The position numbers and the translations under genes were made by a program. From Burkholderia sp. WAC0059 (GTDB lineage Bacteria > Pseudomonadota > Gammaproteobacteria > Burkholderiales > Burkholderiaceae): a stretch of 64,000 bases of DNA. How positions within the stretch are numbered: position 1 is the stretch's first letter; each line of letters starts with the position of its first letter. The notes below the pieces were generated by a model that had not been told where the DNA came from, made no database searches, and saw only the letters and a list, made by a program, of their open reading frames with translations. The DNA is taken from the NCBI RefSeq assembly GCF_002870125.1, contig NZ_PNEO01000001.1, positions 310,001 through 374,000 on the forward strand, read 5' to 3'. Positions 17,043 through 26,175 of the stretch are shown here, in pieces.

Positions 17043-17702
17043 ATGACGGCCGTCCATGAGGCGAAATTCGCCGTGACGAGCGCGGCCCGCGTCGAAGTGA
17101 CGGAGCAAGACGGCAAGAAGTCCGTGTTTTATGCCCCCGCGTTCGCAAACTACGGCAAGACAGGGGGCGGCATGCACAAGTTTTCGGATAACGGAGGCGG
17201 CGCCGCGCCTCCTCCGGATATCCCCGATCGGGCGCCGGAGGATCGTAAGCCCCTGCGCCAGATCGAGCGCAACGACAAATCCCGTGCCCACAGCCCCGAA
17301 CGAGAGGGCCCAGCACTATGCGATTCCAGCCTTTCCACGCATGACGCCGAAGTCCATACGAGACGGGCGGTCCTTCAATACGGAGAGCAGCGGTTTCGAA
17401 ACCGTCGGAACCCTGTGGAGGTCAACATCGAATTTCACGGCAATGAGGGGCCATGCGGCGATTCGGACGAAACAGGCTGCAAGGGCCGGTTGGAGAAGAC
17501 AAGCGACGCTTTTGCGGAATATCTCCCGTCGGGGTCGCGGATCACGACGACCGCGGTCTATAACAACAGGCATCCGGCGAAGCGGGGCTACATTCCGACT
17601 CACTATGGCTATCCCGACGGGGACGTGGACAAACGATATGGGGCGGCCGGGAACGGCCACGTGCTGCATACGCACCCGATAACGAGCAAGACAAAGGCGT
17701 AG
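17043..17702 (+). CDS. Possible nucleic-acid deaminase-like (polymorphic toxin) protein
   Basis: This is a 219-residue ORF with codon and base use more neutral than its neighbours. Residues 99-111 (THDAEVHTRRAVL) and 128-150 (with C138 and C146 in GPC-x7-C) resemble the [HCD]-x-E and cysteine metal-site motifs of bacterial deaminase toxins, followed by a YLPSGSRITTTAVY strand like that in SCP1.201/DddA-type domains. The usual PCxxC is stretched, so the match is tentative. The C-terminal HTHP could also suggest a metal site. I prefer the ATG at 17043 (GGAGA 9 bases upstream) over the open frame from 16743. No immunity gene or secretion partner is adjacent. Confidence 0.4.
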   Translation: MTAVHEAKFAVTSAARVEVTEQDGKKSVFYAPAFANYGKTGGGMHKFSDNGGGAAPPPDIPDRAPEDRKPLRQIERNDKSRAHSPEREGPALCDSSLSTHDAEVHTRRAVLQYGEQRFRNRRNPVEVNIEFHGNEGPCGDSDETGCKGRLEKTSDAFAEYLPSGSRITTTAVYNNRHPAKRGYIPTHYGYPDGDVDKRYGAAGNGHVLHTHPITSKTKA

Positions 17703-17794
17703 CCGGGGTTGCGTCTGGAGACGGGAAAGGTCTTGCGCCTGGTTTGCGGGTTTCCACGGGCCGGCCGGTTGTACTCGCCCGGCCCCCCCCGGGC

Positions 17795-19165
17795 TCACTC
17801 CTGGCTCTCGCTTTCCGCCGCCTTGCTGCGCGGGCGGCGGCTTCGCGAGGTCTTCCTGGCCGCGGGGGCCGGTTGCGGCGCGGCGGCTTGCGCGAGTTCG
17901 GGCGCGCTCGGGGCGGTTGTGGCGCTCGGGGCGCTCGCCGCAGCGTCGGCGGCCGAATCGGCCGATTCCGCAGCTTCGCGCTTGCCGCGTCCGCGTGCAG
18001 CCGGTTTGCGCGTGCGGCGCGGAGCGCTCGCGCGTTCCGCCGGCACAGCGCTTTCTTCCTGCACGGCTTCGACCGGTGCCGTCTCATGCGTTTCGCGAGG
18101 CGCATCGGCCGCTACGTCGCCGTCGCGACTCGAGGCTTCGGGCGCGGCGGCCTTCGACGGCCGATTTCCCCGCTCGACTTCCGTCCCGGCTTCGGCAACG
18201 TTCGCCCCGGCGGTCGGCCGCGTATCGCGGCGACCGCGCCGGCGGCCGCGCGTATCGTCGGCATGGGCGTTCGGCGCGTCGCCCGTCGGCGCGTCGGCGG
18301 ACGGTGCCGCGGCGCCCGCTGTTGCGCCGGCCTGACTGTGGCTCGAAGTCGGGCGCGAGACGTAGGCGCCCGATTTCTCGTCGCGGCCCACTTCGAGCAG
18401 ACCGCGCGCCTGCGCCTCGTCGAGCAGATTGCCGAACGCGCGAAAGCCGTAGCGCGACTCGCTGAAGTCCGGCCGGCGCCGCTTGATCGCGCTCTTGAGC
18501 ACCGACGCCCAGATCTTGCCGCTTTCGCCGCGCTCGGAGACGAGCGCGTCGAGCGTCTCGACGGCCAGCGCGATCGCCTTCGAGCGGCGCTCGTCCTGCT
18601 CCGGCTTCGGTTGCCGCTCGTCGCCGGCCTGGCCCTGCCGTTTCGCCGGCGCGGCGGCGGCCTCGCGCTTCGTCTCCGCGCGCCGCTGCTCGCGCACGAG
18701 GTCGTCGTAGAAGATGAATTCGTCGCAGTTCGCCACGAGCAGGTCGGAGGTCGAGTTCTTCACGCCGACGCCGATCACCTTCTTGTCGTTCTCGCGCAGC
18801 TTCGAGACGAGCGGCGAGAAGTCCGAGTCGCCGCTCACGATCACGAACGTGTCGACGTGCGATTTCGTGTAGCAGAGGTCGAGCGCGTCGACGACGAGCC
18901 GGATGTCGGCCGAATTCTTGCCGGACTGGCGCACGTGCGGGATTTCGATGAGCTCGAAGCTGGCCTCGTGCATCGACGACTTGAAGCCCTTGTATCGTTC
19001 CCAGTCGCAGTAGGCCTTCTTGACGACGATGTTGCCCTTGAGCAGCAGCCGCTCAAGCACGGGCTTGATGTCGAAGCGGTCGATCTTCGCGTCGCGCACG
19101 CCGAGCGCGACGTTCTCGAAGTCGCAGAACACCGCCATGCTGACGTTTTCCTGGGGTGAGGCCAT
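17795..19165 (-). CDS. NYN domain (LabA/DUF88-like) protein with OST-HTH/LOTUS region
   Basis: This 456-residue protein begins with a NYN/PIN-fold domain (about residues 8-150): AVFCDFENVALG carries the first acidic residue, VVDALDLCYTK follows, and VSGDSDFSPLVSKLRE gives the GDSDF signature of putative RNases. A second domain around residues 190-290 (IWASVLKSAIKRRRPDFSESRYGFRAFGNLLDEA) looks like an OST-HTH/LOTUS RNA-binding module. The C-terminal 150 residues are Ala/Pro/Arg-rich and probably disordered. I chose MASPQENVSMAVF at 19165 because homologous sequence starts there. It may act on RNA, but no substrate is known. Confidence 0.82.
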   Translation of the reverse strand: MASPQENVSMAVFCDFENVALGVRDAKIDRFDIKPVLERLLLKGNIVVKKAYCDWERYKGFKSSMHEASFELIEIPHVRQSGKNSADIRLVVDALDLCYTKSHVDTFVIVSGDSDFSPLVSKLRENDKKVIGVGVKNSTSDLLVANCDEFIFYDDLVREQRRAETKREAAAAPAKRQGQAGDERQPKPEQDERRSKAIALAVETLDALVSERGESGKIWASVLKSAIKRRRPDFSESRYGFRAFGNLLDEAQARGLLEVGRDEKSGAYVSRPTSSHSQAGATAGAAAPSADAPTGDAPNAHADDTRGRRRGRRDTRPTAGANVAEAGTEVERGNRPSKAAAPEASSRDGDVAADAPRETHETAPVEAVQEESAVPAERASAPRRTRKPAARGRGKREAAESADSAADAAASAPSATTAPSAPELAQAAAPQPAPAARKTSRSRRPRSKAAESESQE

Positions 19166-19315
19166 GAGTGATTCCGTTGGGGTCCGTGTGAATGACGCCG
19201 GGGGCGCCGGAAGGCCGTCCATTCCGCGGGCTTCCGGAAGCCCATCGCGTCCATCATGCCAGTTTGCGGCGAGGCGCGTGCGGCACGGCGTGTTGCGGCG
19301 GAGTCGTTCGCCGTC

Positions 19316-20374
19316 CTACGGCTTCAGCCGCGCCTCGATTTGCGCGAGGAGACCGTCGGCCCAGCGGCGGATCAGCCGGTCCGACGGCGCGACGAACGGC
19401 GAGCGCGCGATGATCCGGTAGACGCGCTTGCGGGATATCTTCGAGATTTTTTCGGGGACGAGCCACGCGTCGTTGTCGACGAGCAGCAGCAGCGTTTCCA
19501 GTCCGATCAGGATCGGCCAGAGGCAGGCGAGCCGCAGCCGCATCGCGAAGCGGGGCAGGGCCAGCGTGTAGCGCACCGCCTCGCGATAGTGCCCGAGCGT
19601 GGTGCCGACCAGCTCGAACATGAGCGCGCGCGCGCGCAGCGAGGCGTCGGGGCGCAGCAGATCGTCGGGCGCGAGGCCAAAGTGCGCGAGCCGGTCGGAC
19701 GGCAGATAGCAGCGCCCGATACGCAGGTCGCGGGCGCAGTCGCGCAGGACGTTCGTCAGTTGCAGCGCCTTGCCGAAGCGCACGCCGCGCGCGAGCATCG
19801 GCGCGGCGTCGCCCATGTTGCCCTCGATCGCGCCCGGCACGTGCGCGTGCGTCATCCGGGTCCAGAACTCGCCGACGCAGCCCGCCACGAGATAGGTATA
19901 GCGGTCGAGCTCGTCGAAGCGGCCGAGCGCGCCGATGCGCCCCGAACGTTCGTCGGGAAACGTCCGCAAGTCGAATTCCATGCCCGTCGTGAGCGTCGTC
20001 ACGATCTCGCGCACGGCGGCCCGGTCCGGCTCGTCGAGCTGGGCGAGCACGCCGAGCGCCGGGCCCAGCGATTCGAGCAGTACCTTCTCGTCCGACTGCG
20101 TCTGCTGGGCCGCGACCTCGCTCGCGATCCGGCGCAGCGTCGCGTCGTCGGCCTCGCCGTTGACCTGCGCGCGCAGCGACAGCAGCAGGTCGAGCCGCTG
20201 CGCCGGCGCGATCAGCGAGGTGTCCGCGATCGTGTCGGCGGCGCGCGCGAGCAGATAGGCGAGCCCGACCGGATCGCGCATCCCGGCCGGCAGTACCCGC
20301 AGGGTCAGGAAGAACGAGCGTGAAACGCCTTTCAGAAGCGGGCCGAGCAGGAAGGCCCGGTTGGGAGTCGGCAT
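19316..20374 (-). CDS. Squalene/phytoene synthase family protein
   Basis: This 352-residue head-to-head prenyl transferase carries both diphosphate-binding aspartate motifs, D47-TIA-D51 and D212-CAR-D216, plus the family marks SRSFFLTLRVLP and TYLVAGCVGEFWT. A hydrophobic segment near the C-terminus (LWPILIGLETLLLLV) suggests membrane attachment, as in eukaryote-like squalene synthases. It may make squalene from two farnesyl diphosphates, the precursor for the hopanoids modified by the hpn genes at 55 kb, but it is not clustered with them. The start at 20374 is by family fit; the frame stays open to 20503. Confidence 0.82.
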   Translation of the reverse strand: MPTPNRAFLLGPLLKGVSRSFFLTLRVLPAGMRDPVGLAYLLARAADTIADTSLIAPAQRLDLLLSLRAQVNGEADDATLRRIASEVAAQQTQSDEKVLLESLGPALGVLAQLDEPDRAAVREIVTTLTTGMEFDLRTFPDERSGRIGALGRFDELDRYTYLVAGCVGEFWTRMTHAHVPGAIEGNMGDAAPMLARGVRFGKALQLTNVLRDCARDLRIGRCYLPSDRLAHFGLAPDDLLRPDASLRARALMFELVGTTLGHYREAVRYTLALPRFAMRLRLACLWPILIGLETLLLLVDNDAWLVPEKISKISRKRVYRIIARSPFVAPSDRLIRRWADGLLAQIEARLKP

Positions 20375-20515
20375 GGGCGGGAGCGGAGCGGGTTCGACGA
20401 AAGCGGAAAGCGGGGGCATTGTACACGGCGGGGGCGGCCGCCTTGACCGGTTGTTTCGGCCTGCGCTCCCCGTCCGCGCTTTGTCCGCCGGGCCGGCCGT
20501 CATGTCTCCATGCCG

Positions 20516-22264
20516 TCAGGCGCCGGCCGTCCCGGTTCCCCAGACCGCCTCGCAGCCGAGCCTGATCTGCTCGACCACGTCGTCCCATCCCGCCGTTGAC
20601 GACTGCCGGAACAGCCTCATCACGCCCGGATACCACGGCGAATCGGCGCGCCCGTGCATCCAGCGCCAGTCGGGGTCCTTCTTCGGCAGCATTACCCAGC
20701 AGGGTTTGCCGAGCGATGCCGCGAGGTGCGCGACGGCCGTGTCCACGCAGATGACGAGATCGAGCTGGTCGAGAACGGCCGCACTGTCGGCCAGGTCCTC
20801 GACCTCGGCGCCGAGGTGCAGCAGCGGCTGGCCGGCGGGCGGCGACTGCGCCTCGTCCTCGCCCGGCCCCTTCTGCAGGCTCACGAAATGGAGTCCCGGC
20901 ACGCGCCAGAGCGGCGCCAGCGTCGCCAGCGAAGGCAGCGAGCGGTGGGCGTCGTTGTGATGCTTCGGGTTGCCCTTCCAGACGAGGCCGATGCGCCGGC
21001 CGTGCGGCAGCGCCGCCAGCCGCGGACGCCAGCGCTCGACGAGGTCCCGCCCGGCACGCAGCGGGAGCGCGGGCGGAATCGCGTCGGCGGTCGTGAGCAG
21101 GTGCAGCGGCAGGCTGAGCGGGCTCGTCCAGCAGTCGTATCCGGCGAGCCGCGCACGGGCTTCTTCGTGGCCGAGCACTTCGTCGACGCCGTCGACCGCG
21201 CGGAACAGCCGGTGCAGCGCTCGCGTACAGGCGAACGTGACGCGCTTCGCGCCGTACACCTTCAGCAGCCGGAAATAGCGGCCGAACTGGATCATGTCGC
21301 CGAGACCGTCTTCCTGCCAGACGAGGATCGAGCGGCCCGTGAGCGGGTCGCCGCGCCAGTGCTTCTCGCCGAGCAGGGCGCGGGTCCGGTGATGGATGTA
21401 GCCGGGCCGCTGGTAGCGCGCTTCGTAGAGCCGCCATCCTTCCTGAAAGCGTCCGAGGCTGATGAGCAGGACGGCGAGCGAGAACGTCGCGTTGCCGTGG
21501 CCCGGCTGCAGCGCGAGCGCCTGGCGGTAGGCCGCCTCGGCGTCGGACAGCCGCTCCAGCGCCTTGAGCACGTGGCCCAGGTTGCAGTGGGTGTCGGCGG
21601 CGTCGGGGCGCAGCGCGAGCGCGAAGCGATAGGACTCGACGGCGTCGGGCAGGCGCTCCTGCATCTGGAGCACGGTGCCGAGATTGTGATGGAACTCGTA
21701 GCGATGCGGGCTCAGCGCGAGCGCCTGGCGGTAGGCCGCCTCGGCTTCGGGCAGCCGCCGGCCGAGCTTGAACGCGTTGCCGAGGTTGTAGCAGGCCTCG
21801 GGATAGTCGGGACGCAGCGCCAGCGCGCGCCGGTATGACGCCTGCGCTTCGGGCAGGCGGTCGAGATTGGCGAGCACGACGCCGAGGTCGTTGTGCGCCT
21901 CGGCATAGTCGGGGCGCGCGTCGATCAGCCGGCGCAGCAGCGCTTCCATGTCCGGCTGCCGGCCGTCTTTCTTCAGCACGGGCAGGAGGCTGTAGTAGGC
22001 CTCGACGGCGTCGGGCTTCGCGTCGATGGCCCGGCGCCAGTAGGCCTCGGCGTCGGCGAAGCGGCCGAGGCCGAGCGAGCAGACCGCCGCGGTGTTCAAC
22101 GCCCTGGCAAGATCGTCGCCCGCCAGCGGCGGCTCGGCGTCGAGCGTCGGTTTCACGAGGGCGAGGGCGTCGGCGAATTTGCGTGCGAGCTCGGGCGCGA
22201 GTCCGGGAGGGACGGGTGTTTCGGAACTGTCCGGGGCGGGCGCGTGCGTCGTCGATGAGGTCAT
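20516..22264 (-). CDS. TPR protein with C-terminal glycosyltransferase-9-like domain
   Basis: This is a 582-residue protein. Roughly residues 40-270 are tandem tetratricopeptide repeats (for example AEAYWRRAIDAKPDAVEAYYSL and EAQASYRRALALRPDYPEACYNLG). The C-terminal half has WQEDGLGDMIQFGRYF, GLVWKGNP and LVICVDTAVAHLAASLGKPCWVMLP, the heptosyltransferase/GT9-like pattern found in many TPR proteins of unknown function. It could glycosylate a protein or surface molecule. It lies 197 bases downstream of the TPR-ATP-grasp gene in the same direction, separated by a perfect hairpin. Confidence 0.82.
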   Translation of the reverse strand: MTSSTTHAPAPDSSETPVPPGLAPELARKFADALALVKPTLDAEPPLAGDDLARALNTAAVCSLGLGRFADAEAYWRRAIDAKPDAVEAYYSLLPVLKKDGRQPDMEALLRRLIDARPDYAEAHNDLGVVLANLDRLPEAQASYRRALALRPDYPEACYNLGNAFKLGRRLPEAEAAYRQALALSPHRYEFHHNLGTVLQMQERLPDAVESYRFALALRPDAADTHCNLGHVLKALERLSDAEAAYRQALALQPGHGNATFSLAVLLISLGRFQEGWRLYEARYQRPGYIHHRTRALLGEKHWRGDPLTGRSILVWQEDGLGDMIQFGRYFRLLKVYGAKRVTFACTRALHRLFRAVDGVDEVLGHEEARARLAGYDCWTSPLSLPLHLLTTADAIPPALPLRAGRDLVERWRPRLAALPHGRRIGLVWKGNPKHHNDAHRSLPSLATLAPLWRVPGLHFVSLQKGPGEDEAQSPPAGQPLLHLGAEVEDLADSAAVLDQLDLVICVDTAVAHLAASLGKPCWVMLPKKDPDWRWMHGRADSPWYPGVMRLFRQSSTAGWDDVVEQIRLGCEAVWGTGTAGA

Positions 22265-22296
22265 GAGTGGGCCGGGGCGGCGGATCGGAAAGTGCC

Positions 22297-22351
22297 GGCC
22301 GTTCGTCCGGCCGGCACGCGCGGACGCGGCGGCCCGGCCGGACGAACGGCC
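22297..22351. repeat. Perfect 18-bp inverted repeat between two TPR genes
   Basis: The arms 22297-22314 and 22334-22351 are perfect reverse complements, separated by 19 bases. No T run follows on either strand, so it is not a standard terminator. It may be an attenuator, an mRNA stability element or a protein site in the leader of the downstream TPR gene. Confidence 0.6.
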
Positions 22352-22461
22352 AGTCTGGCGGTAGAGGCGTCCAGTCTGAAGGTTACGGCAAGGCCCGGCC
22401 GCGCGACGGCCGGAAATGAGCACGTTGCGCCCCGCTATTCGCGGGATAGGCGGGGCCGGCC

Positions 22462-23868
22462 TCAGCCGGCGGGCGGGTTCGCCGCGCGCGCGCCGAGCGC
22501 CGTGCGTTCGAGCAGCGCGTGGAACGCCTGCCTGATGCGCTCGACCGCCTCGGTCTTGTAGGGAAAGCGGCTGTTGTTGCCGTGCGCGAGCATGCTCGCG
22601 TTGACCTCGAAGACGACGATGGCGCCCTCGCGGTCGAGCCCGCAGTCGATGCCGAAGTAGTCGAGGCCGATGGTGTCCCGGATCGCGCGCAGCGCCTCGC
22701 GCTGCGACTCGCCGAACACGCTCCACGGCTCTTCGAGGAAGGTCTTCTCCTCGTCCTGCATCCACGCTATGTCGGCCATCGGCGTCGTGTTGTGGTGGAT
22801 CTTCCATTTCTCGTCGATGGCGAGGTGGTACGGCAGGATCTCGCCGTTGACGTAGAAGAAGCGGTACTTGCGGAAGTATCCGTCGGCGGAGCGGTAGTCG
22901 ACGAACGACGTCAGATAGAACCCGGGCAGATCGTGCTTCGCGAGGAATCTGGCGAGTTCCGCCGTGCTCTCCATCTTCTCGAAGTTGTCGCCGCCGTGCG
23001 TGCCGGCCGGGCGCACGAGCAGCGGGAACGGAATCGGCAGCGCGTCGTGGCCGGCGTTCTCGCTCACGCGGTCGCGCAATTCCGCGGCCTGGTAGAAGTG
23101 CGTTTGCGGCACGATGCAGCCGGGCGTGCCGGCAAGGCGCCGCGCCACCGCGTCGCGGCTGGTTTCGGCGACGAGCTTCGGCGGATTGAGCGCGGGCTTG
23201 CCGATGCGCTCGACGAGCGCCTGCGCCGGCTCGAGCAGCGCCTGGCTCTGGTCGACGTCGGAGATGAGATTGACGACCACGTCCGCGCTGGCGCGTAGCT
23301 GCTCGAGGTCGTAGTCGAAGTCGTGCAGCATGTTGACGACGTTGGTCTCGAAACGCGCCTTCTCGACGAGGAACGTGACCGGCGTGTTGCCGGCGCCCGG
23401 CGCGAAGACGAACAGCGCGCGGAAGTCCGGCGGCGAGACGGCGGCCGGCACGACGACGATCTGCCGCTTTTCGACGGCGCGCCGGAACGTGGCGCTCGCC
23501 TGCTCGCGCATCCCGAGCGCCTGCTGGAGGTTGGCGACGACGTGCAGCGTCGGCGGGTCGTCGGGTTCGAGGGCGAGAACGCGCAGGAAATGCTCGAGCG
23601 CGGGCTTCAGGCGGCCCGCGCCGGCGTGGGCGAGCCCGAGCTGCCGGTGCACGACGACGGTGTCGTCGCCGTTCTTCAGCAGCCGGCTCAGATAGCCGAT
23701 GGCGTCGTCGTAGCGGTTCGTGCGGATCAGCACGAGGGAGAGCCCGATGTACGCCTCGCGATGGCCGGGCGAGACGCCGAGCGCCTGCCGGTAATGGGTT
23801 TCGGCGAGATCGAGGCGTCCTGCGTTTTGATGCTCGGCGCCGAGTTTGAGAAGCTGGTCGAGGGACAT
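22462..23868 (-). CDS. TPR protein with ATP-grasp-like C-terminal domain
   Basis: This is a 468-residue protein. Residues 1-130 are TPR-like (EHQNAGRLDLAETHYRQALGVSPGHREAYIGLS and following repeats). The remainder shows an ATP-grasp pattern: VRPAGTHGGDNFEKM for the nucleotide-binding loop, and FFYVNGEILPYHLAIDEKWKIHH, FGIDCGLDREGAIVVFEVNASM for the metal-binding strands (Asp/Glu/Asn). ATP-grasp enzymes ligate a carboxylate to an amine or similar nucleophile, so peptide or cofactor ligation is possible. The product is unknown. It is upstream of, and co-directional with, the TPR-glycosyltransferase gene. Confidence 0.78.
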   Translation of the reverse strand: MSLDQLLKLGAEHQNAGRLDLAETHYRQALGVSPGHREAYIGLSLVLIRTNRYDDAIGYLSRLLKNGDDTVVVHRQLGLAHAGAGRLKPALEHFLRVLALEPDDPPTLHVVANLQQALGMREQASATFRRAVEKRQIVVVPAAVSPPDFRALFVFAPGAGNTPVTFLVEKARFETNVVNMLHDFDYDLEQLRASADVVVNLISDVDQSQALLEPAQALVERIGKPALNPPKLVAETSRDAVARRLAGTPGCIVPQTHFYQAAELRDRVSENAGHDALPIPFPLLVRPAGTHGGDNFEKMESTAELARFLAKHDLPGFYLTSFVDYRSADGYFRKYRFFYVNGEILPYHLAIDEKWKIHHNTTPMADIAWMQDEEKTFLEEPWSVFGESQREALRAIRDTIGLDYFGIDCGLDREGAIVVFEVNASMLAHGNNSRFPYKTEAVERIRQAFHALLERTALGARAANPPAG

Positions 23869-24247
23869 GGGCGGGGCGTGCGGGAAGACGGACGAAGCGG
23901 AGCGGGGCCTGCGGCCGTGCTCCGCCGGGACGATGACGCGGGGCCGGCGGGCAGGGGCCGTATGGCCGCCGGCCCTGCCTGAACGGCCTGATTCTAACCG
24001 CCAACCATAACAGAAGTAACCGGAGACCCGGCGAGGCGGGCGCTTTGAACGAAGGCGCGACGATTACGGCCGCTTACCGTGCGCGGCCTGCGTCGCCGCC
24101 TGGCGCGGCCCGGACGCACGGCGAGGCGCGGGCGAAACGTAGGCGAAACACGGGCAAGGCGCCCGCGAGATCGGCGACGGCGGGCGCCGGCTCGCGGTGG
24201 GCGCGACGGCGGCGATGGCCGCACTCAGGCAGCCGCCGTAGCCGTAC
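23869..24247. other. Intergenic region between two minus-strand genes
   Basis: This 379-base region should hold the promoter for the TPR-ATP-grasp gene. I found no convincing coding frame or strong promoter motif. Short open frames here are Arg-rich shadows. Confidence 0.4.
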
Positions 24248-25252
24248 TCAGGCGGCCGGGGCGTCGCGGCTCTTGCGCATGAAGCGCAGCGCGAAGCGCA
24301 CGAGCCGCGGCATCGTCTCCGGGCGCAGCAGGCGCCTGTCGTAGCCGGAGAAGCGCCGGTCGTTCTCGGAGAGGCACAGGCGCATCAGCTCGGGCACGCG
24401 AATCTCCGTGTCCGACATCGACTTCGCGCCGTTCACGGTGAAGTTGTTGTCCTGCCGGTGCTCGTTGCCCTCGGCGTCGATCGCGCGCGCGAAGCCGAGG
24501 CGCTCGCGCAGGAGAAAGCCCCAGACGGCCAGGACCTTCAGCTCGAAGCGGATGCGCTTCCAGAGCGAGAGCCGCGCGCGGTGCCAGGCCACCCAGTTCG
24601 CGAACAGCAGGATGTGCCGGCACTCCTCCTGGATGACGGGTTCGAACGTCTCGATCAGCTCGGGCGGAAAGAGGCCGGAGCGGCGCGCGAGCTCGAACAG
24701 GCCGAATGCGAAGAAGCTGTCGATGCACTCGCTGTAGCCCGTCACGAGGTAGGCCCACTCGGCGTCCTTCGGAACGCGGTAGGGCGGCTCGCTCGCGAGC
24801 GCGATGCCGTAGGCGGCCACCATGCGCGAGAGCACTTCCTTGTGGCGGTTTTCTTCCCAGGCGTTCAGTGCGAGCGCGTCGCGCATCTGCGCGTCGTCGA
24901 GCGTGGCCGCGTAGGCCGCCATGCGCAGGCGCGCCTTGCCCTCGGTCTGCACGGCGATGTCCCAGATCGGCAGCGAGACGATACGCTTGAGGGTGGCGGG
25001 CTCGAGCTTCGGCCATTCGAGCACGGACGGGCGATACGGGTTGAAGGTTTCGCGAAACATCCGGCAGGTCTCGCGGCGGTGCGCGTCGGAGCCCGGGGTG
25101 AGCGGGCCGGGCTCGCTGCTCGTCCAGTGCCGCGTGTTGCGTTCGGCGGCGTCGAGGGCGGCGCGGTCCGGTCGGTGTTGGGGCAATACGGGGGCGATGA
25201 AGCCGGGGATGATCTGTTCTGCGTTGAAGGCGTCAGGCACCTGATCGGGCAT
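24248..25252 (-). CDS. Ferritin-like diiron protein
   Basis: This is a 334-residue protein with a four-helix ferritin-like core. Candidate iron ligands follow the diiron rule: E104, then E134-x-x-H137 in EENRHKEV, E175 in YSECIDSFF, and E210-x-x-H213 in QEECRHILLF. The protein is longer than ferritins and resembles uncharacterised ferritin-like domain proteins of Burkholderiaceae, possibly oxidases or hydroxylases. The C-terminus is basic and may contact membrane or DNA. It is preceded by decayed genes and is not obviously in an operon. Function is otherwise unknown. Confidence 0.78.
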   Translation of the reverse strand: MPDQVPDAFNAEQIIPGFIAPVLPQHRPDRAALDAAERNTRHWTSSEPGPLTPGSDAHRRETCRMFRETFNPYRPSVLEWPKLEPATLKRIVSLPIWDIAVQTEGKARLRMAAYAATLDDAQMRDALALNAWEENRHKEVLSRMVAAYGIALASEPPYRVPKDAEWAYLVTGYSECIDSFFAFGLFELARRSGLFPPELIETFEPVIQEECRHILLFANWVAWHRARLSLWKRIRFELKVLAVWGFLLRERLGFARAIDAEGNEHRQDNNFTVNGAKSMSDTEIRVPELMRLCLSENDRRFSGYDRRLLRPETMPRLVRFALRFMRKSRDAPAA

Positions 25253-25316
25253 AGCTGAATCTCTCGTACTGGATCAGAGTCGATGCGATTCTGTCATGGC
25301 CCCCGGGATTCTGCAG

Positions 25317-25529
25317 TCATCCCGGCAACGTTTTCGCGGCGTTCGCCGGGTCGCGTTTGCGTCGCGGCGAAGGCGACGCGACGGGCGCGGCGAGCGTCTG
25401 GAGGAATTCGAGGAACGTGCGTACTTTGGCCGGCAGGTGGCGGCGCGACGGATAGAGCGCGTAGAGCGCGAAACGCTCGTCGGCCCAGTCGGGAAAGAGC
25501 TCGACGAGCCGGCCGTCGGCGATGAGCGC
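25317..25529 (-). pseudogene. C-terminal remnant of a LysR-type regulator
   Basis: The last 70 residues of a LysR regulator are readable: ALIADGRLVELFPDW, ALYPSRRHLPAKVRTFLEFL and a short tail. No helix-turn-helix or effector domain lies upstream in this orientation. The frame instead joins directly, at about 25530, to a gene fragment on the other strand. This looks like the result of a deletion or inversion. Confidence 0.75.
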
Positions 25530-25532
25530 GCG

Positions 25533-26147
25533 ATGATTGGCGCCGTGCGGGCCGCGCTCGAGGCCGCGCGACCGCGCAGGGTCGTGTGCCTGTCCACGGT
25601 CGGCGCGCAGGCCACGCAGACGAATCTGCTGAGCCAGCTCGGCATGATGGAGGCGCAGCTCGGCGAGTTGCCGATGCCGGTCGCGTTCCTGCGCGCGGCC
25701 TGGTTCATCGAGAACGTCGCGTGGGATATCGGGGCGGCGCGCGCGAGCGGCGTCGTGCCGAGCTTCCTGCAGCCGCTCGATCGCGTGCTGCCGATGGTCG
25801 CGACGGCCGACGTGGGCCGTACCGCCGCGCAGATGCTGCTGGACGACTGGCGCGGCGTGCGCACGGTCGAGCTGGAGGGGCCGCGGCGGCTGAGTCCGGA
25901 CGATCTCGCGGCGGGGCTCGCGAAGGCGCTGGCGCGCGGCGTGCGCATGGCGCCGGTGCCGCGCGAAGTCTGGGAGGCCACGTTCCGCGTCCAGGGCATG
26001 CGCAACCCGCTGCCGCGCATGCAGATGCTCGACGGCTTCAACGCCGGGTGGTTGCGTTTCGAGGCCGACGAAGCCCATACGCGCAAGGGCGAGGTGGCGC
26101 TCGATACCGTGCTCGAAGGGCTCGTGAGCGCGCGGCCCGAGGCATGA
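25533..26147 (+). pseudogene. NmrA-like NAD(P)-binding protein, N-terminus missing
   Basis: About 204 residues read as the C-terminal two thirds of an NmrA/HSCARG-type atypical SDR: ARPRRVVCLSTVGAQ, LPMPVAFLRAAWFIENV, VATADVGRTAAQMLL and a final dimer region. The nucleotide-binding GxxGxxG that should open such proteins is absent, because the sequence begins abruptly beside the LysR remnant. An ATG at 25533 could still start translation, but the product would lack the Rossmann glycine loop and is probably inactive. Confidence 0.7.
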
Positions 26148-26175
26148 CGGGCGGGTTTCGTGAAAGAGCAGGTTC

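Noticed and set aside
17660..17702. HTHP motif as a JAMM peptidase signature
   Set aside because: The downstream serine and aspartate of the JAMM motif are absent, so I did not call a peptidase.
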